Notes under the pieces: model-generated
What the model saw: the letters and a program-made list of their open reading frames with translations, nothing else
The model's database searches: none
Told to the model about the DNA's origin: nothing
Shown here: piece by piece, positions 27,352-36,344 of the stretch
Position numbering within the stretch: the stretch's first letter is position 1
Layout: every line of letters starts with the position of its first letter
Position numbers and translations under genes: made by a program
From: Saprospiraceae bacterium
GTDB lineage: Bacteria; Bacteroidota; Bacteroidia; Chitinophagales; Saprospiraceae
Assembly: GCA_016713025.1 (NCBI GenBank)
Contig: JADJPZ010000004.1
Span: 558,001 to 622,000, forward strand
DNA length: 64,000 bases
Direction of reading: 5' to 3'

Positions 27352-30300
27352 TTATTTTTTGTTACTCATCTGCTTCAACAATTCATCCACTGCAGCTTTC
27401 AGCTGATCATCAGTACCTTTGGCGATCCAGTCGGGTTGATTTTCCACGATGATATCCGGTACTGCTGGGCCAAGTTCCTGATTTTGGTCAGTGGACTTTG
27501 TAAACCACATCCTGAGCGGCAGTCTTACAAATGATCCATCCATAAGGCCTTTGCCACCGGTTGAGATTACAGATCCATTGGTAGGCAGACCTACAAGTTT
27601 TCCTATACCAAGTGACTTGTAAGCATGAGAAAATATCTCTGCATTGGAGTAGCTGCCTTCATTGCACAGTGCGATACTGGGTTTCATCCAGGCTGCATAA
27701 ACGAGCCTTTCGCCTATAGGGTAATATTCCTTAAATTTTAGTTTGTCCTTCTCAGGGTTGTCACTGGCTCCTCGTGGTATGGTGTAGGCATGCTGTTTAT
27801 AGTTCAGTATAGCCATCAGAAAATCCGCTGTCGATCCGCCACCATTGTATCTCACATCTATGACCAGTCCATCTTTCCCATAACCGGCAGCCATAAACTC
27901 CCGCTCTACGACCTCAAAACTCGGAAAATCCATACTTTTAATGTGGATATACCCTAGTTTGCCATTAGAGTACTGATCTACCAGTTTTTGTCTCTTTTCT
28001 ACCCATGCATCATACAGATTATTGGACACACTTTCAGTAAGTCGTATGACTACTTCTTTATTTTTTTTATCTCCGTTGATGACAGATAACACTACTTTTT
28101 CATTGACCAGTCCATTCAGCATGTTGTAAAAATTGTCTGAAGTACCTATACTCTGGCCGTTGACAGCTGTGATGATATCTCCGGGGTTGAGTTTACTGCC
28201 TGCTTTATCAGCCGGAGATTTAGGTACCACTCTTACTACTTGTGTACCGTTGGCTACCGGGATCAATTCTGCACCAAGTAAGCCTGTAGCATCCTTCTGA
28301 GTTTCAGCGCGTTCCGGTACCCTGAGGCCCATGTGACTGGCATTGAGCTCTCCGAGCATCAGATTAAACATATCTCTGAAGTCATTTTCTGTACTGGCCT
28401 GGACACATCGCTGTCTGTATTTCTCACGAAGTGCATTCCAGTCATAACCATGAAATAAGGGGTCATAAAATCCATCCCGAATGGTTCGCCATGCTTCTTC
28501 AAATACCTGATTGCGTTCTGCAGTATAGTCCACTTTCATTTTGGCATTGAAAGACAAATTGTCATTTGTTGTGCCTTTGGTTTCAACTCGACTTAAGGCA
28601 CCCTGTTTGGTATAGTATATATATTTTCCATCGTTTTCCATGCTGATGTTGGCGGGGTCGGAGCCACCCTTTGTGATTTCCTTCAGACTTTTGCCGTCCC
28701 ATTTGATACTGTAAAGATCACGTCCTTTGGAGGAACTGCTGGAAGCGGTATAATAGAAAGTTTCACCATCTTTGGAAATTACAAAATCAGATTCATTACC
28801 TGGGAAATTGGTGACCTGTACAATTCGGTCATAGATTTTATCGAAATCAATTTTTATTTCGGGAATCTTCTTTTTTTGTTTGTCGGACTTAAATTTATCG
28901 TCATTATCGGTATCACTTGAGGCTACATCCTGCCAATCCTGCATGGCTTTTTCCCAGTCTTCTTTTTTTAGCCAGACAAACATGATATCTTCGCTTCTGG
29001 CAGTGCTTCTTTCTGAAATAAAACCCAATTTTGATCCATCAGGACTCCAGTATGGATGTCTGTCAGTGCGCGGATGCATTGAGACATTGACTGGTTTTGA
29101 AGTATTGTCAACAGGTTGGATAAATACTTCATCATTGTAGTATAAATCAGTCTGCGAATAGGCCAGCCATTTGCTGTCAGGGCTCCATACCAATCCTTCT
29201 TCTGACGCCCATGAATCGTTCAATATGACTTCTTTTGAAATTAATCCTTCTGCAGTCATATCCGCCACAATTAAGGTACCTCGACCACGAATAAAAGCCA
29301 TTTTTTTGCCATCGGGAGCGACAGAGAGCGAATGCTCATCCAATGATGTTCTGGTGACAGGAGTGACCTTGTGCTTCAGAGATTTAAATACATTTGTTTG
29401 GGATGTATCAGCTGATCTGACCATATAGATATCAAAATTTCCATTGGCCCGGTCACTGGTAAAAAGCAGCATAGAATCATTCAGCCAGACAGGCTCGATA
29501 TCCCTGTAAGCATGATTGGATACATTGATGGTTCTGGATTTTTCTTTATCGTCTTCTCTGATGAATATCTCTCCACGGACTGAGAGTGCAATCAATTTGC
29601 CATTGGGAGAAACGGAGTAATCATTGATATCTCTGGCCAAAGTTTTCAACTCTGTGGGGTCAAATCTTTCATCTGCACTGATTTCTACATTTAGTTTCTG
29701 CACTCCACCTTTGTCTGTTCTCATGATATACAAGTGCAGGTCCTTTTCAAATACAATCGTTGTGCCATCTGAAGAAAGGCTAAAAGCTCTTATAGACTCG
29801 TCAGTGTACTTTGTCTGTTTTTCTGCTTTGCCTATTGCTTTTCCATTTCCATCCAATTTATGTTTGTACAGATTATACACCCCACCATCACTGTTGAGGT
29901 AGTATATGGTGTTGTTTCCGGCCCATTGAGGTGTGATATCATTGTATGTTGATCCGGGCAATTTGTGATAAGTTTTATTTTTGGTATCATATATCCACAA
30001 ATCTCTGTTGGAACTACCCTGATATGCCTGACGCGCCACGGGATTGATGTCACCGCGAACAAAAGCCAGAAATCTTCCATCAGGAGACAAAACAGGATCA
30101 TGGCCAACAGCATCGAGTATTCTTGTTTCTGTACCACCATTAGGATGGATGGAGTATACTTCCGAAGGACGTTCGATTTGCCTGAACTCCCGATTGGTCG
30201 AAAAAAGAATCTTGTCGGGTTGAGTCCAGGACGCTACAATATCAGCTCCTGAATGAAAAGTAAGTCGTTTGGCCTGACCACCGGATGAAGGTATGGTGTA

Positions 30301-30567
30301 AATATCATTATTGCCAAATCTGGCACCTGAAAAAGCAATTTGCTTGCCATCCGGACTAAATATGGGATTGCCTTCATAGGCTTCATGTATGGTCAGTCTT
30401 GATGCTTTTCCACCTGAGGAAGGCACTGTCCAAATATCTCCCTGGAAAGAAAAACAGACAAGAGAACCATTGTTGTTAACCGCAGGATGGCGAAGTAGGG
30501 TGGTAGATTGACTGAAAGATGAAATGACGGAAAAAAAAATCAGATACAATATCAAAAAATGCTTCAT
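27352..30567 (-). CDS. Tricorn-like protease (S41 family) with WD40-like propeller and PDZ domain
   Basis: The open frame extends to 30810, but the ATG at 30565-30567 begins a clear signal peptide (MKHFLILYLIFFSVISSFSQ), giving 1071 residues. The upstream extension runs into a repeat element and is not believed to be translated. A long beta-propeller of PD40/Tricorn repeats comes first (for example GNPIFSPDGKQIAFSG, WSPDSKWLAYSQ). After a helical linker come a C1-like region, a PDZ domain (PADKAGSKLNPGDIITAVNG) and the S41 serine protease core (VIDVRYNGGGSTADFL; catalytic Ser in NEGSYSNAEIFSHAY). It is exported and probably degrades peptides in the periplasm or at the surface. Confidence 0.93.
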   Translation of the reverse strand: MKHFLILYLIFFSVISSFSQSTTLLRHPAVNNNGSLVCFSFQGDIWTVPSSGGKASRLTIHEAYEGNPIFSPDGKQIAFSGARFGNNDIYTIPSSGGQAKRLTFHSGADIVASWTQPDKILFSTNREFRQIERPSEVYSIHPNGGTETRILDAVGHDPVLSPDGRFLAFVRGDINPVARQAYQGSSNRDLWIYDTKNKTYHKLPGSTYNDITPQWAGNNTIYYLNSDGGVYNLYKHKLDGNGKAIGKAEKQTKYTDESIRAFSLSSDGTTIVFEKDLHLYIMRTDKGGVQKLNVEISADERFDPTELKTLARDINDYSVSPNGKLIALSVRGEIFIREDDKEKSRTINVSNHAYRDIEPVWLNDSMLLFTSDRANGNFDIYMVRSADTSQTNVFKSLKHKVTPVTRTSLDEHSLSVAPDGKKMAFIRGRGTLIVADMTAEGLISKEVILNDSWASEEGLVWSPDSKWLAYSQTDLYYNDEVFIQPVDNTSKPVNVSMHPRTDRHPYWSPDGSKLGFISERSTARSEDIMFVWLKKEDWEKAMQDWQDVASSDTDNDDKFKSDKQKKKIPEIKIDFDKIYDRIVQVTNFPGNESDFVISKDGETFYYTASSSSSKGRDLYSIKWDGKSLKEITKGGSDPANISMENDGKYIYYTKQGALSRVETKGTTNDNLSFNAKMKVDYTAERNQVFEEAWRTIRDGFYDPLFHGYDWNALREKYRQRCVQASTENDFRDMFNLMLGELNASHMGLRVPERAETQKDATGLLGAELIPVANGTQVVRVVPKSPADKAGSKLNPGDIITAVNGQSIGTSDNFYNMLNGLVNEKVVLSVINGDKKNKEVVIRLTESVSNNLYDAWVEKRQKLVDQYSNGKLGYIHIKSMDFPSFEVVEREFMAAGYGKDGLVIDVRYNGGGSTADFLMAILNYKQHAYTIPRGASDNPEKDKLKFKEYYPIGERLVYAAWMKPSIALCNEGSYSNAEIFSHAYKSLGIGKLVGLPTNGSVISTGGKGLMDGSFVRLPLRMWFTKSTDQNQELGPAVPDIIVENQPDWIAKGTDDQLKAAVDELLKQMSNKK

Positions 30568-30809
30568 GTGATAAATGTGGTTGGGTGATGATAAGATAAT
30601 ATCCTGTGCAAAACAAAAAATTATTGCACGGGGCTCAAAGTTAGCAGGATATATATTTCTGAAGATAAAATTCCGGTAAATATTTCTTTCTGCTCCATAT
30701 AATTTTATCTCTGAAATTTGTAGTCTATTGTGCGTGATGATATGATATGGTAGACATGGATCCCTACTTCTTTGAAGGCCATAATATACTTGAAGTTTAT
30801 TATTTAACA

Positions 30810-31030
30810 CCTAAATATCTAAAATGAGTTCCGTAATGAAGATCAAAAGTACAACCTGCCCGCTTCGGAGCAGGAGGGTAAAATCAGCACTTTTGACTAC
30901 AAATCATACTGTGTGCAGCTATGCTGTAGTCATCGCTACAGCATAGCTGCACACGGTATGGTGCATGATTGAACGGTGCGACTGCAGAATTGAGTGGGAG
31001 CTTAATTTAGTGAAGGAACCGTCAGCACAC
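30810..31030 (-). mobile_element. MITE-like element, copy 2 (inverted and truncated)
   Basis: This copy starts with the terminal sequence CCTAAATATCTAAAATGA at 30810 and matches the right-hand 220 bp of the element at 51174-51475 in reverse orientation. It includes the long hairpin at 30905-30960. Homology stops at 31030, inside the CCGTCAGC/GCTGACGG hairpin, so about 80 bp of the other end is missing. It lies upstream of the Tricorn-like gene and downstream of mazF. The rest of the gap (31031-31145) shows nothing. Confidence 0.8.
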
Positions 31031-31145
31031 AAACCGCCTTTGAATATTTTGACATAGCCTTTAATTGCCACGAAGGATTTCTTTTCTGGGTGAAGCTTTA
31101 TGGTAGGCTTATTCCGGGATTTATGGCTTAATCCTAAACCATTTT

Positions 31146-31481
31146 TTATAAACCCAACAATACTTTAAGTCTGATTTTAACTGACTGAAATGTTGCCCCA
31201 TCTAATGATTCAATAAATTTTATATTTCTGATCGTCCAATCATGTGACCGAGGATGATTTGTTAGTATGGCACCTTCTATTTGCATTTTAGTTGGTAGTT
31301 TTACTTCAGTGTTGTAACCCTTTATTTTACTGGAAATAGGCAGTGTTATGCACAATCCAAATTGATTATATTTAGCATCAGTAATGACTACAACTGGTCT
31401 TCTGCCTTGTTGTTCTTTTCCTAATGTAGGGTCAAGGTCCATCCAAACGATATCTCCTGTGTTTGGAATATATTTTTTCAT
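31146..31481 (-). CDS. mazF: Type II toxin MazF/PemK family endoribonuclease
   Basis: The frame opens with TTG GTG ATG; the ATG at 31479-31481 is the likely start, giving 111 residues. Family motifs are GDIVWMDLDPTLGKEQQGRRPVVVIT near the N-terminus and GAILTNHPRSHDWTIRNIKFIE, closest to the ChpB/PemK branch. These toxins cut mRNA at short sites and are blocked by the paired antitoxin. The antitoxin gene ends eight bases upstream, as expected for a TA operon. A truncated repeat element lies just downstream. Confidence 0.93.
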   Translation of the reverse strand: MKKYIPNTGDIVWMDLDPTLGKEQQGRRPVVVITDAKYNQFGLCITLPISSKIKGYNTEVKLPTKMQIEGAILTNHPRSHDWTIRNIKFIESLDGATFQSVKIRLKVLLGL

Positions 31482-31488
31482 CACCAAA

Positions 31489-31725
31489 TTATTCTTCCAA
31501 TCCTAGTGAAGGATAATCTTCAAATTGTTCTAATACGCCATCGGCAGTCATACCGGATGTTAAAAAATCCATATCAATCGTGGAATCAGGCATTGAAATA
31601 ATGATTTTATTATTTTTCTGTATTATTTCAATTTTACTGCCATCCTCTATATTCATTTCTTTAGTCATATTTATGGGTAATCTTACACCCAAAGAGTTTC
31701 CCCATTTTTTGATTATTGCTTCCAT
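31489..31725 (-). CDS. mazE: Type II antitoxin MazE family (AbrB-type DNA binding)
   Basis: Protein of 78 residues. The N-terminal AbrB/SpoVT fold (KKWGNSLGVRLPINMTKEMNIEDGSKIEI) binds DNA, and the acidic C-terminus (EQFEDYPSLGLEE) is suited to covering the toxin. It is encoded first in the TA operon. Antitoxins of this kind normally repress their own promoter; paired GTTTATACA repeats lie directly upstream. Confidence 0.92.
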   Translation of the reverse strand: MEAIIKKWGNSLGVRLPINMTKEMNIEDGSKIEIIQKNNKIIISMPDSTIDMDFLTSGMTADGVLEQFEDYPSLGLEE

Positions 31726-31732
31726 TATAATT

Positions 31733-31752
31733 GTTTATACAAAGTTTATACA
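31733..31752 (-). promoter_or_regulatory. Candidate MazE operator: two GTTTATACA repeats
   Basis: Two identical 9-bp direct repeats (GTTTATACA on the plus strand) are separated by 2 bp, giving an 11-bp period, about one helical turn. They sit 8 bp upstream of the mazE start codon. This fits autoregulation by an AbrB-type antitoxin, but it is inferred from position only. Confidence 0.4.
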
Positions 31753-32132
31753 TTTTTTTGAATTATCCAAATCATTTGATCATATTATTGTTTTTTTATT
31801 TGAAAATAAGACAGTATTGAAAATGAAACTTGCTCTTGGCTAAAAATTCGCAACTTACTGGTACTACTACCTAAAACATACTACTACTACCAATTAACAA
31901 GACGTAAATTAATCATCTCTTTTTTGGAAGCCATAGGTAAATGAATTTTCAAACAATTGTTACCGAGATAATTACCTTACACAGTGCTTTGTTCAAGGCT
32001 TTCAATCAACAAAATTACAAAGTGAAATGAAAGCTTGAGCCATTTTTTGCTTTGCAAAATAGTTGCATTTGTATTTTTGATGGGTATTTTCAATATTATA
32101 TCATAGTTTTGCCCTCAAATGATGTCACAATA
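31753..32132. other. Intergenic region between divergent mazE and glycosyltransferase, nothing recognised
   Basis: AT-rich, with a few ACTACTACTACC-type triplet stretches near 31860-31892. No gene, RNA or repeat was recognised. Confidence 0.5.
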
Positions 32133-33251
32133 ATGCGTATAGGGGTGAATGCCAGACTCTTGTTTACTTCTGAAATGGAGGGTGTTGCAAGGTATATATA
32201 TGAAACCACTGTAAGGATGGCTCATGCACACCCGGACGATGAGTTTTACTTATTTTATGACAGGTCAAATCACTCCAGACCTGACTTTCCTGCCAATGTA
32301 AGGCACATCATGATTCCATTGCCTACCAGGCATCCTGTGCTTTGGTATTGGTGGTTTGAAATCTTATTGCCTATCTATCTTAAATGGTACAAGATAGAAG
32401 TGTTCTACTCGGGTGATGGATATCTGAGTCTCAGGTCTAAAATTCCTGTGGTCATGGTAATGCACGATATTGCTTACAAACATTATGAGGATCAAGTAAG
32501 TAAGTCCATATTGAAATACTATAAGAAATATGTACCTCTTTTCTTAAAAAAAGCAACAAAAATCATCACAGTATCTCACTTTGTAAAAAGCGACATCCTG
32601 CATCATTTTGATATTGCAGAAAATAAAATTATTGTAGCGTACAATGCTGTTCATCCGGATCAGCTCCATAAATACAATAACTACAAAAGCCGCAAGATCG
32701 AAGACCTGATAGATCACAAACCCTACTTTGTATACGTCGGCTCGCTCCATCCAAGGAAAAACATAGTGAGAATGATCGAGGCTTTTGAATCCTTCAATAC
32801 TGGCCATCAAAACCGCTACAAGCTCGCCCTGGCAGGTCGAATGGCATGGGACACCAGAGAAATGGAAGTAAAGATCAAGCAATCCAAAAATACCATTTAT
32901 GTTGGTTTCGTCACCGAAGCAGACAAATATATTTTAATACAGAATGCATGTTGCTTAGTGTATGTTTCACTTTTTGAAGGATTTGGGATACCGATCATCG
33001 AAGGAATGATAGCCGGCACACCTGTGATCACTTCAGATAGAGCATCAATGCCGGAAATAGCTGGCGGGGCTGCATTACTTGCCAATCCTAATGACACTCA
33101 ATCGATCGCAGCCTGCATGCACGAGATAGTCTCCAATGAGAGTTTGTCTCAAGAACTGATCAAAAAAGGTAAAGAGAGAGGCGGTGCATTTGATTGGAAA
33201 ATATCAGCAGAGAAGATTTATCAGGCTTTGTTAGATAGTCTGAAGATTTAA
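32133..33251 (+). CDS. Glycosyltransferase family 1/GT4 protein
   Basis: The frame opens at 32052, but the ATG at 32133 starts directly at the Rossmann strand MRIGVNARLL, giving 372 residues. It has the GT-B fold. The N-terminal acceptor domain has GVARYIYET, and the C-terminal nucleotide-sugar domain has YVGSLHPRKNI and the EX7E-type segment FEGFGIPIIEGMIAGTPVITSDRASMPEIAGGAALL. It transfers a sugar from an NDP-sugar, probably onto a glycan or lipid at the inner face of the membrane. No other polysaccharide genes are adjacent, so the product is unknown. Confidence 0.88.
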   Translation: MRIGVNARLLFTSEMEGVARYIYETTVRMAHAHPDDEFYLFYDRSNHSRPDFPANVRHIMIPLPTRHPVLWYWWFEILLPIYLKWYKIEVFYSGDGYLSLRSKIPVVMVMHDIAYKHYEDQVSKSILKYYKKYVPLFLKKATKIITVSHFVKSDILHHFDIAENKIIVAYNAVHPDQLHKYNNYKSRKIEDLIDHKPYFVYVGSLHPRKNIVRMIEAFESFNTGHQNRYKLALAGRMAWDTREMEVKIKQSKNTIYVGFVTEADKYILIQNACCLVYVSLFEGFGIPIIEGMIAGTPVITSDRASMPEIAGGAALLANPNDTQSIAACMHEIVSNESLSQELIKKGKERGGAFDWKISAEKIYQALLDSLKI

Positions 33252-33301
33252 GCTACTTTTGCGGCAAAATGTGGTCAATACTAACTTAGATCAATCAAAA
33301 A

Positions 33302-34081
33302 GTGATAGTTGCGATAGATATCGGAAATACCAATATTGTGATAGCCATGTACCGCCACGGTAAATGGACCAATTCGTTCAGATATGAGACAAAAGAACCT
33401 CAGCCTGAATTTTTTTATGAGCAGGCATTCAGAAATATCCTGTTGGAATGGCAAGTGACAGGTTCAGAAATACATCAATGTGTCATCAGCAGTGTAGTAC
33501 CTGATATCAATAGTGTCATCATAGAAACTGTGGAATCGGTCACAGGACACAGTCCTTTACTCCTTCAACCAGAGATTTATAAAACCTTGGATATCAGTGT
33601 GCCGCATCCATATGAGATTGGATCGGATATCGTTTCCAATGCTTATGCTGCATTAAAACTATTTGGTACAGATTGTATCATTGTTGATTTTGGGACTGCA
33701 TTGACTTTTACAGTTGTCCACCACAACGAAGGCATCTCGGGTGTCACAATAGCCCCGGGTCTCAATACAGCTATCCACTCCCTTGCTACCAATACTGCTC
33801 AACTCCCGGTAGTTCCGCTGGAATTGCCGGAATCGGCTGTAGGGCATGATACGGTTTCGGCTATCCAATCCGGTGTGTTATGGGGATATGTGGGATTGGT
33901 AAAACAGATCCTCCACAAAATAAAATCCGAATCCAACAAAAATTACAAGGTCATTGCGACGGGTGGATTATCTTCTATCCTGCACCCATTGGAATCAGAA
34001 TTTGACGTGGTATCAAAAATGCTCACACTCGATGGCATGAGATTGATATACCAGCACTGTAAGGGTGAATCCACAGATTAA
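33302..34081 (+). CDS. coaX: Type III pantothenate kinase
   Basis: Protein of 259 residues starting at GTG 33302, which is the only start next to the phosphate-1 motif IDIGNTNIVIAMY. The phosphate-2 motif is VDFGTALTFTVV, and GVTIAPGLNTA and ATGGL match the ASKHA-fold CoaX family. It phosphorylates pantothenate in the first step of CoA synthesis and needs a monovalent cation. It lies 50 bp downstream of the glycosyltransferase on the same strand. Confidence 0.94.
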   Translation: MIVAIDIGNTNIVIAMYRHGKWTNSFRYETKEPQPEFFYEQAFRNILLEWQVTGSEIHQCVISSVVPDINSVIIETVESVTGHSPLLLQPEIYKTLDISVPHPYEIGSDIVSNAYAALKLFGTDCIIVDFGTALTFTVVHHNEGISGVTIAPGLNTAIHSLATNTAQLPVVPLELPESAVGHDTVSAIQSGVLWGYVGLVKQILHKIKSESNKNYKVIATGGLSSILHPLESEFDVVSKMLTLDGMRLIYQHCKGESTD

Positions 34082-34098
34082 TTCAGCAGGGAAGGAGT

Positions 34099-34584
34099 CT
34101 ATTCCGGCCAGATCAAAGTTTCGCCGTCTTCTTCTACATCCGGCAGAATCTGCATTTCTATAGCTTCTTCGTTTTCAAACCACACCATCAGGCCGGCTTC
34201 GTCAGATTCTACGAGTTCCAGGTCTGGTGTCTCTTCATCAGACAGATCTTCTACATTGGAGATTTCAACATTGGCTTTGTCAAGCAAGTCCATCACTTCA
34301 TTTTTTGGCATACCGATGATAGATTTTCCTTGGAAAAGAAAATAAGGATCAGACACTGCTATAGACACAAGTCTCCACTCATATTCAGCATCAAAAACAA
34401 GAGAAAACTCATACTCGTCATAGTGCCAGGATTCCAGTTCATCATTGACTTCTTCGTCAAAACCCGGAACGTTTTCTATTTCATCCGGCTTACCGGCGAT
34501 ATTTTTGACTTCATCTCTGGTCATTCCAAATTTTATAGCTCCGAGACCAACTCCTGGTATAATTTCCCTGATTTCCTTTTTCAT
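34099..34584 (-). CDS. Acidic protein of unknown function
   Basis: Protein of 161 residues, very acidic, with no signal or membrane segment. GVGLGAIKFGMTRDEVKNIAGKPDEIE near the N-terminus and IIGMPKNEVMDLLDKANVE later look like two related halves. Each resembles the BamE/SmpA-like pattern (G-M-T/P-x-x-E-V), but assignment is weak. It is convergent with coaX, with 17 bp between the stops. Confidence 0.7.
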   Translation of the reverse strand: MKKEIREIIPGVGLGAIKFGMTRDEVKNIAGKPDEIENVPGFDEEVNDELESWHYDEYEFSLVFDAEYEWRLVSIAVSDPYFLFQGKSIIGMPKNEVMDLLDKANVEISNVEDLSDEETPDLELVESDEAGLMVWFENEEAIEMQILPDVEEDGETLIWPE

Positions 34585-34834
34585 GATATTATGCTTTTAG
34601 CTTAAAAAAGGCACAAGGTAAAGCAAATTATTAATTCATCACTTTCAAATTATAATTTTAATTATAAGTTGTTCAATGGATGTCTATTAGCTGCTTATAA
34701 AAATTAAAATAAATCAAATAATCAGTTAATTATTTCTTAAAATTTCAATATATTATTCTGTAATAAAATAATAATGAGATTGTAACAAAATTATATATCT
34801 ATATTTTTAAACATATTCTATTTTTATTCTGTTA

Positions 34835-36145
34835 TTGGAGCAAACAAATATCATGAATGACAATCATAAACCTAGGCTGATAGTTTTGGGAGGAGGATTT
34901 GCAGGGCTTCAGCTTATCGAAAATATTAAAAAGGATCAATTTGATATTTTACTCATTGATCAGTTAAACCACCATCAGTTTCAGCCTCTCTTTTATCAGG
35001 TTGCCACTTCACAGATTGAGCCATCATCTATATCTTTTCCTTTCAGAAAAATATTTCAGGATAGAAAAGATGTAAGAATCAGGTTGACCAAAGCGATATC
35101 CATTGATCCGGAAAGTAAAGTGGTTGTCACAGGGATCGGTGACTTTGAATTCGATTTTTTGGTCATAGCCACAGGATGTAAAACAAATTATTTTGGGAAC
35201 AAAAACATTAAAAAATACACCTACGGTCTGAAGTCAACTTATCAGGCTATCACCATCAGAAACAGCATCCTGGAAAATTTTGAAAAGATCCTGTATGTTG
35301 ATGACGAGGAAAAAGAATCACTCATGAATATTGTCGTGGTAGGTGGAGGGCCTACCGGCGTAGAATTGGCAGGAGCTTTTGCTGAAATTAAAAGAGATAT
35401 TTTACCTAAAGACTTCTTCAGAATTGATTTTTCCAAAATGAATATCATTCTGCTCGAAGGAAGTCCCAATACATTGAATAATATGTCGGACATGTCCAGA
35501 AAGGCATCCACAGATTATTTAGAAGACCTTGGCGTGATCATCAAAACCGGAGTGTATGTCACTGATTATGATGGTACTACCTTAAAGCTGAATAATGATG
35601 AAACATTAAATAGCAAACATGTCATCTGGGCTGCAGGTGTAACAGGAAATATTATTAAAGGATTTGATCCTGAAAATATCACTAATACCAATCGTTACAA
35701 GGTAGACAGAGTGAACAGGATCAATGGTTATCCACATATTTTTGCTATAGGTGATATATCCTGTATGGAAACCACAAAATACTCCAAAGGACACCCTCAA
35801 GTAGCCAATGTTGCTATTGGTCAGGGAAAATTACTGGCAACTAATTTGGAGCGCATCGTTTCCGGCACACCTTTGAAAGAATATGAATATAAAGATCTGG
35901 GATCTATGGCTACTATAGGGAGGCACAAAGCCGTAGTGGAACTGCCATTTATAAAATTTAAAGGGTACTTTGCATGGTTTGTTTGGATGTTTCTGCACCT
36001 GATGCTGATATTGAGTGTGAGAAACAAACTTATCATATTTATCAACTGGGCATGGAATTATTTTTCAAAAAACAGCTCGCTCAGACTTATTCTTAAAGAT
36101 GACGAACATGTACAATTAGTAAAACCTAAAAAGATAAAAGCTTAA
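34835..36145 (+). CDS. ndh: Type II NADH dehydrogenase (NDH-2) / FAD-dependent oxidoreductase
   Basis: The frame opens at 34835; the ATG at 34853 (MNDNHKPRL) is also possible. There are about 430 residues. The FAD-binding fingerprint is VLGGGFAGLQLIENI, the NAD-binding fingerprint VVVGGGPTGVELAGAFAEI, and the second FAD motif YPHIFAIGDIS. Near the C-terminus a hydrophobic, amphipathic stretch (GYFAWFVWMFLHLMLILSV) fits the membrane anchor of NDH-2. The enzyme passes electrons from NADH to quinone without pumping ions. The window also encodes the ion-pumping Rnf complex, so the organism has two routes for NADH. Confidence 0.9.
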   Translation: MEQTNIMNDNHKPRLIVLGGGFAGLQLIENIKKDQFDILLIDQLNHHQFQPLFYQVATSQIEPSSISFPFRKIFQDRKDVRIRLTKAISIDPESKVVVTGIGDFEFDFLVIATGCKTNYFGNKNIKKYTYGLKSTYQAITIRNSILENFEKILYVDDEEKESLMNIVVVGGGPTGVELAGAFAEIKRDILPKDFFRIDFSKMNIILLEGSPNTLNNMSDMSRKASTDYLEDLGVIIKTGVYVTDYDGTTLKLNNDETLNSKHVIWAAGVTGNIIKGFDPENITNTNRYKVDRVNRINGYPHIFAIGDISCMETTKYSKGHPQVANVAIGQGKLLATNLERIVSGTPLKEYEYKDLGSMATIGRHKAVVELPFIKFKGYFAWFVWMFLHLMLILSVRNKLIIFINWAWNYFSKNSSLRLILKDDEHVQLVKPKKIKA

Positions 36146-36344
36146 CCTCCACATAAAGAGGCTCATCTCATTGATGCCTGAAGTTTTGTAATAGTTTGTC
36201 AGATGTGCGATGTTACAAAGTAAAAAACTAAAATGATTATTGATATCCAGGTATCAAATAAAATGAGAATGTTTTGGTAGTATTATTAAAATAATATACC
36301 TTTCGGCGGTCAACATTTCTCAATAGAAAATAATCAAATCAACT

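Noticed and set aside
30568..30810. N-terminal extension of the Tricorn-like protease to 30810
   Set aside because: The added 81 residues are not conserved-looking, begin in the repeat element end, and precede a clean signal peptide.
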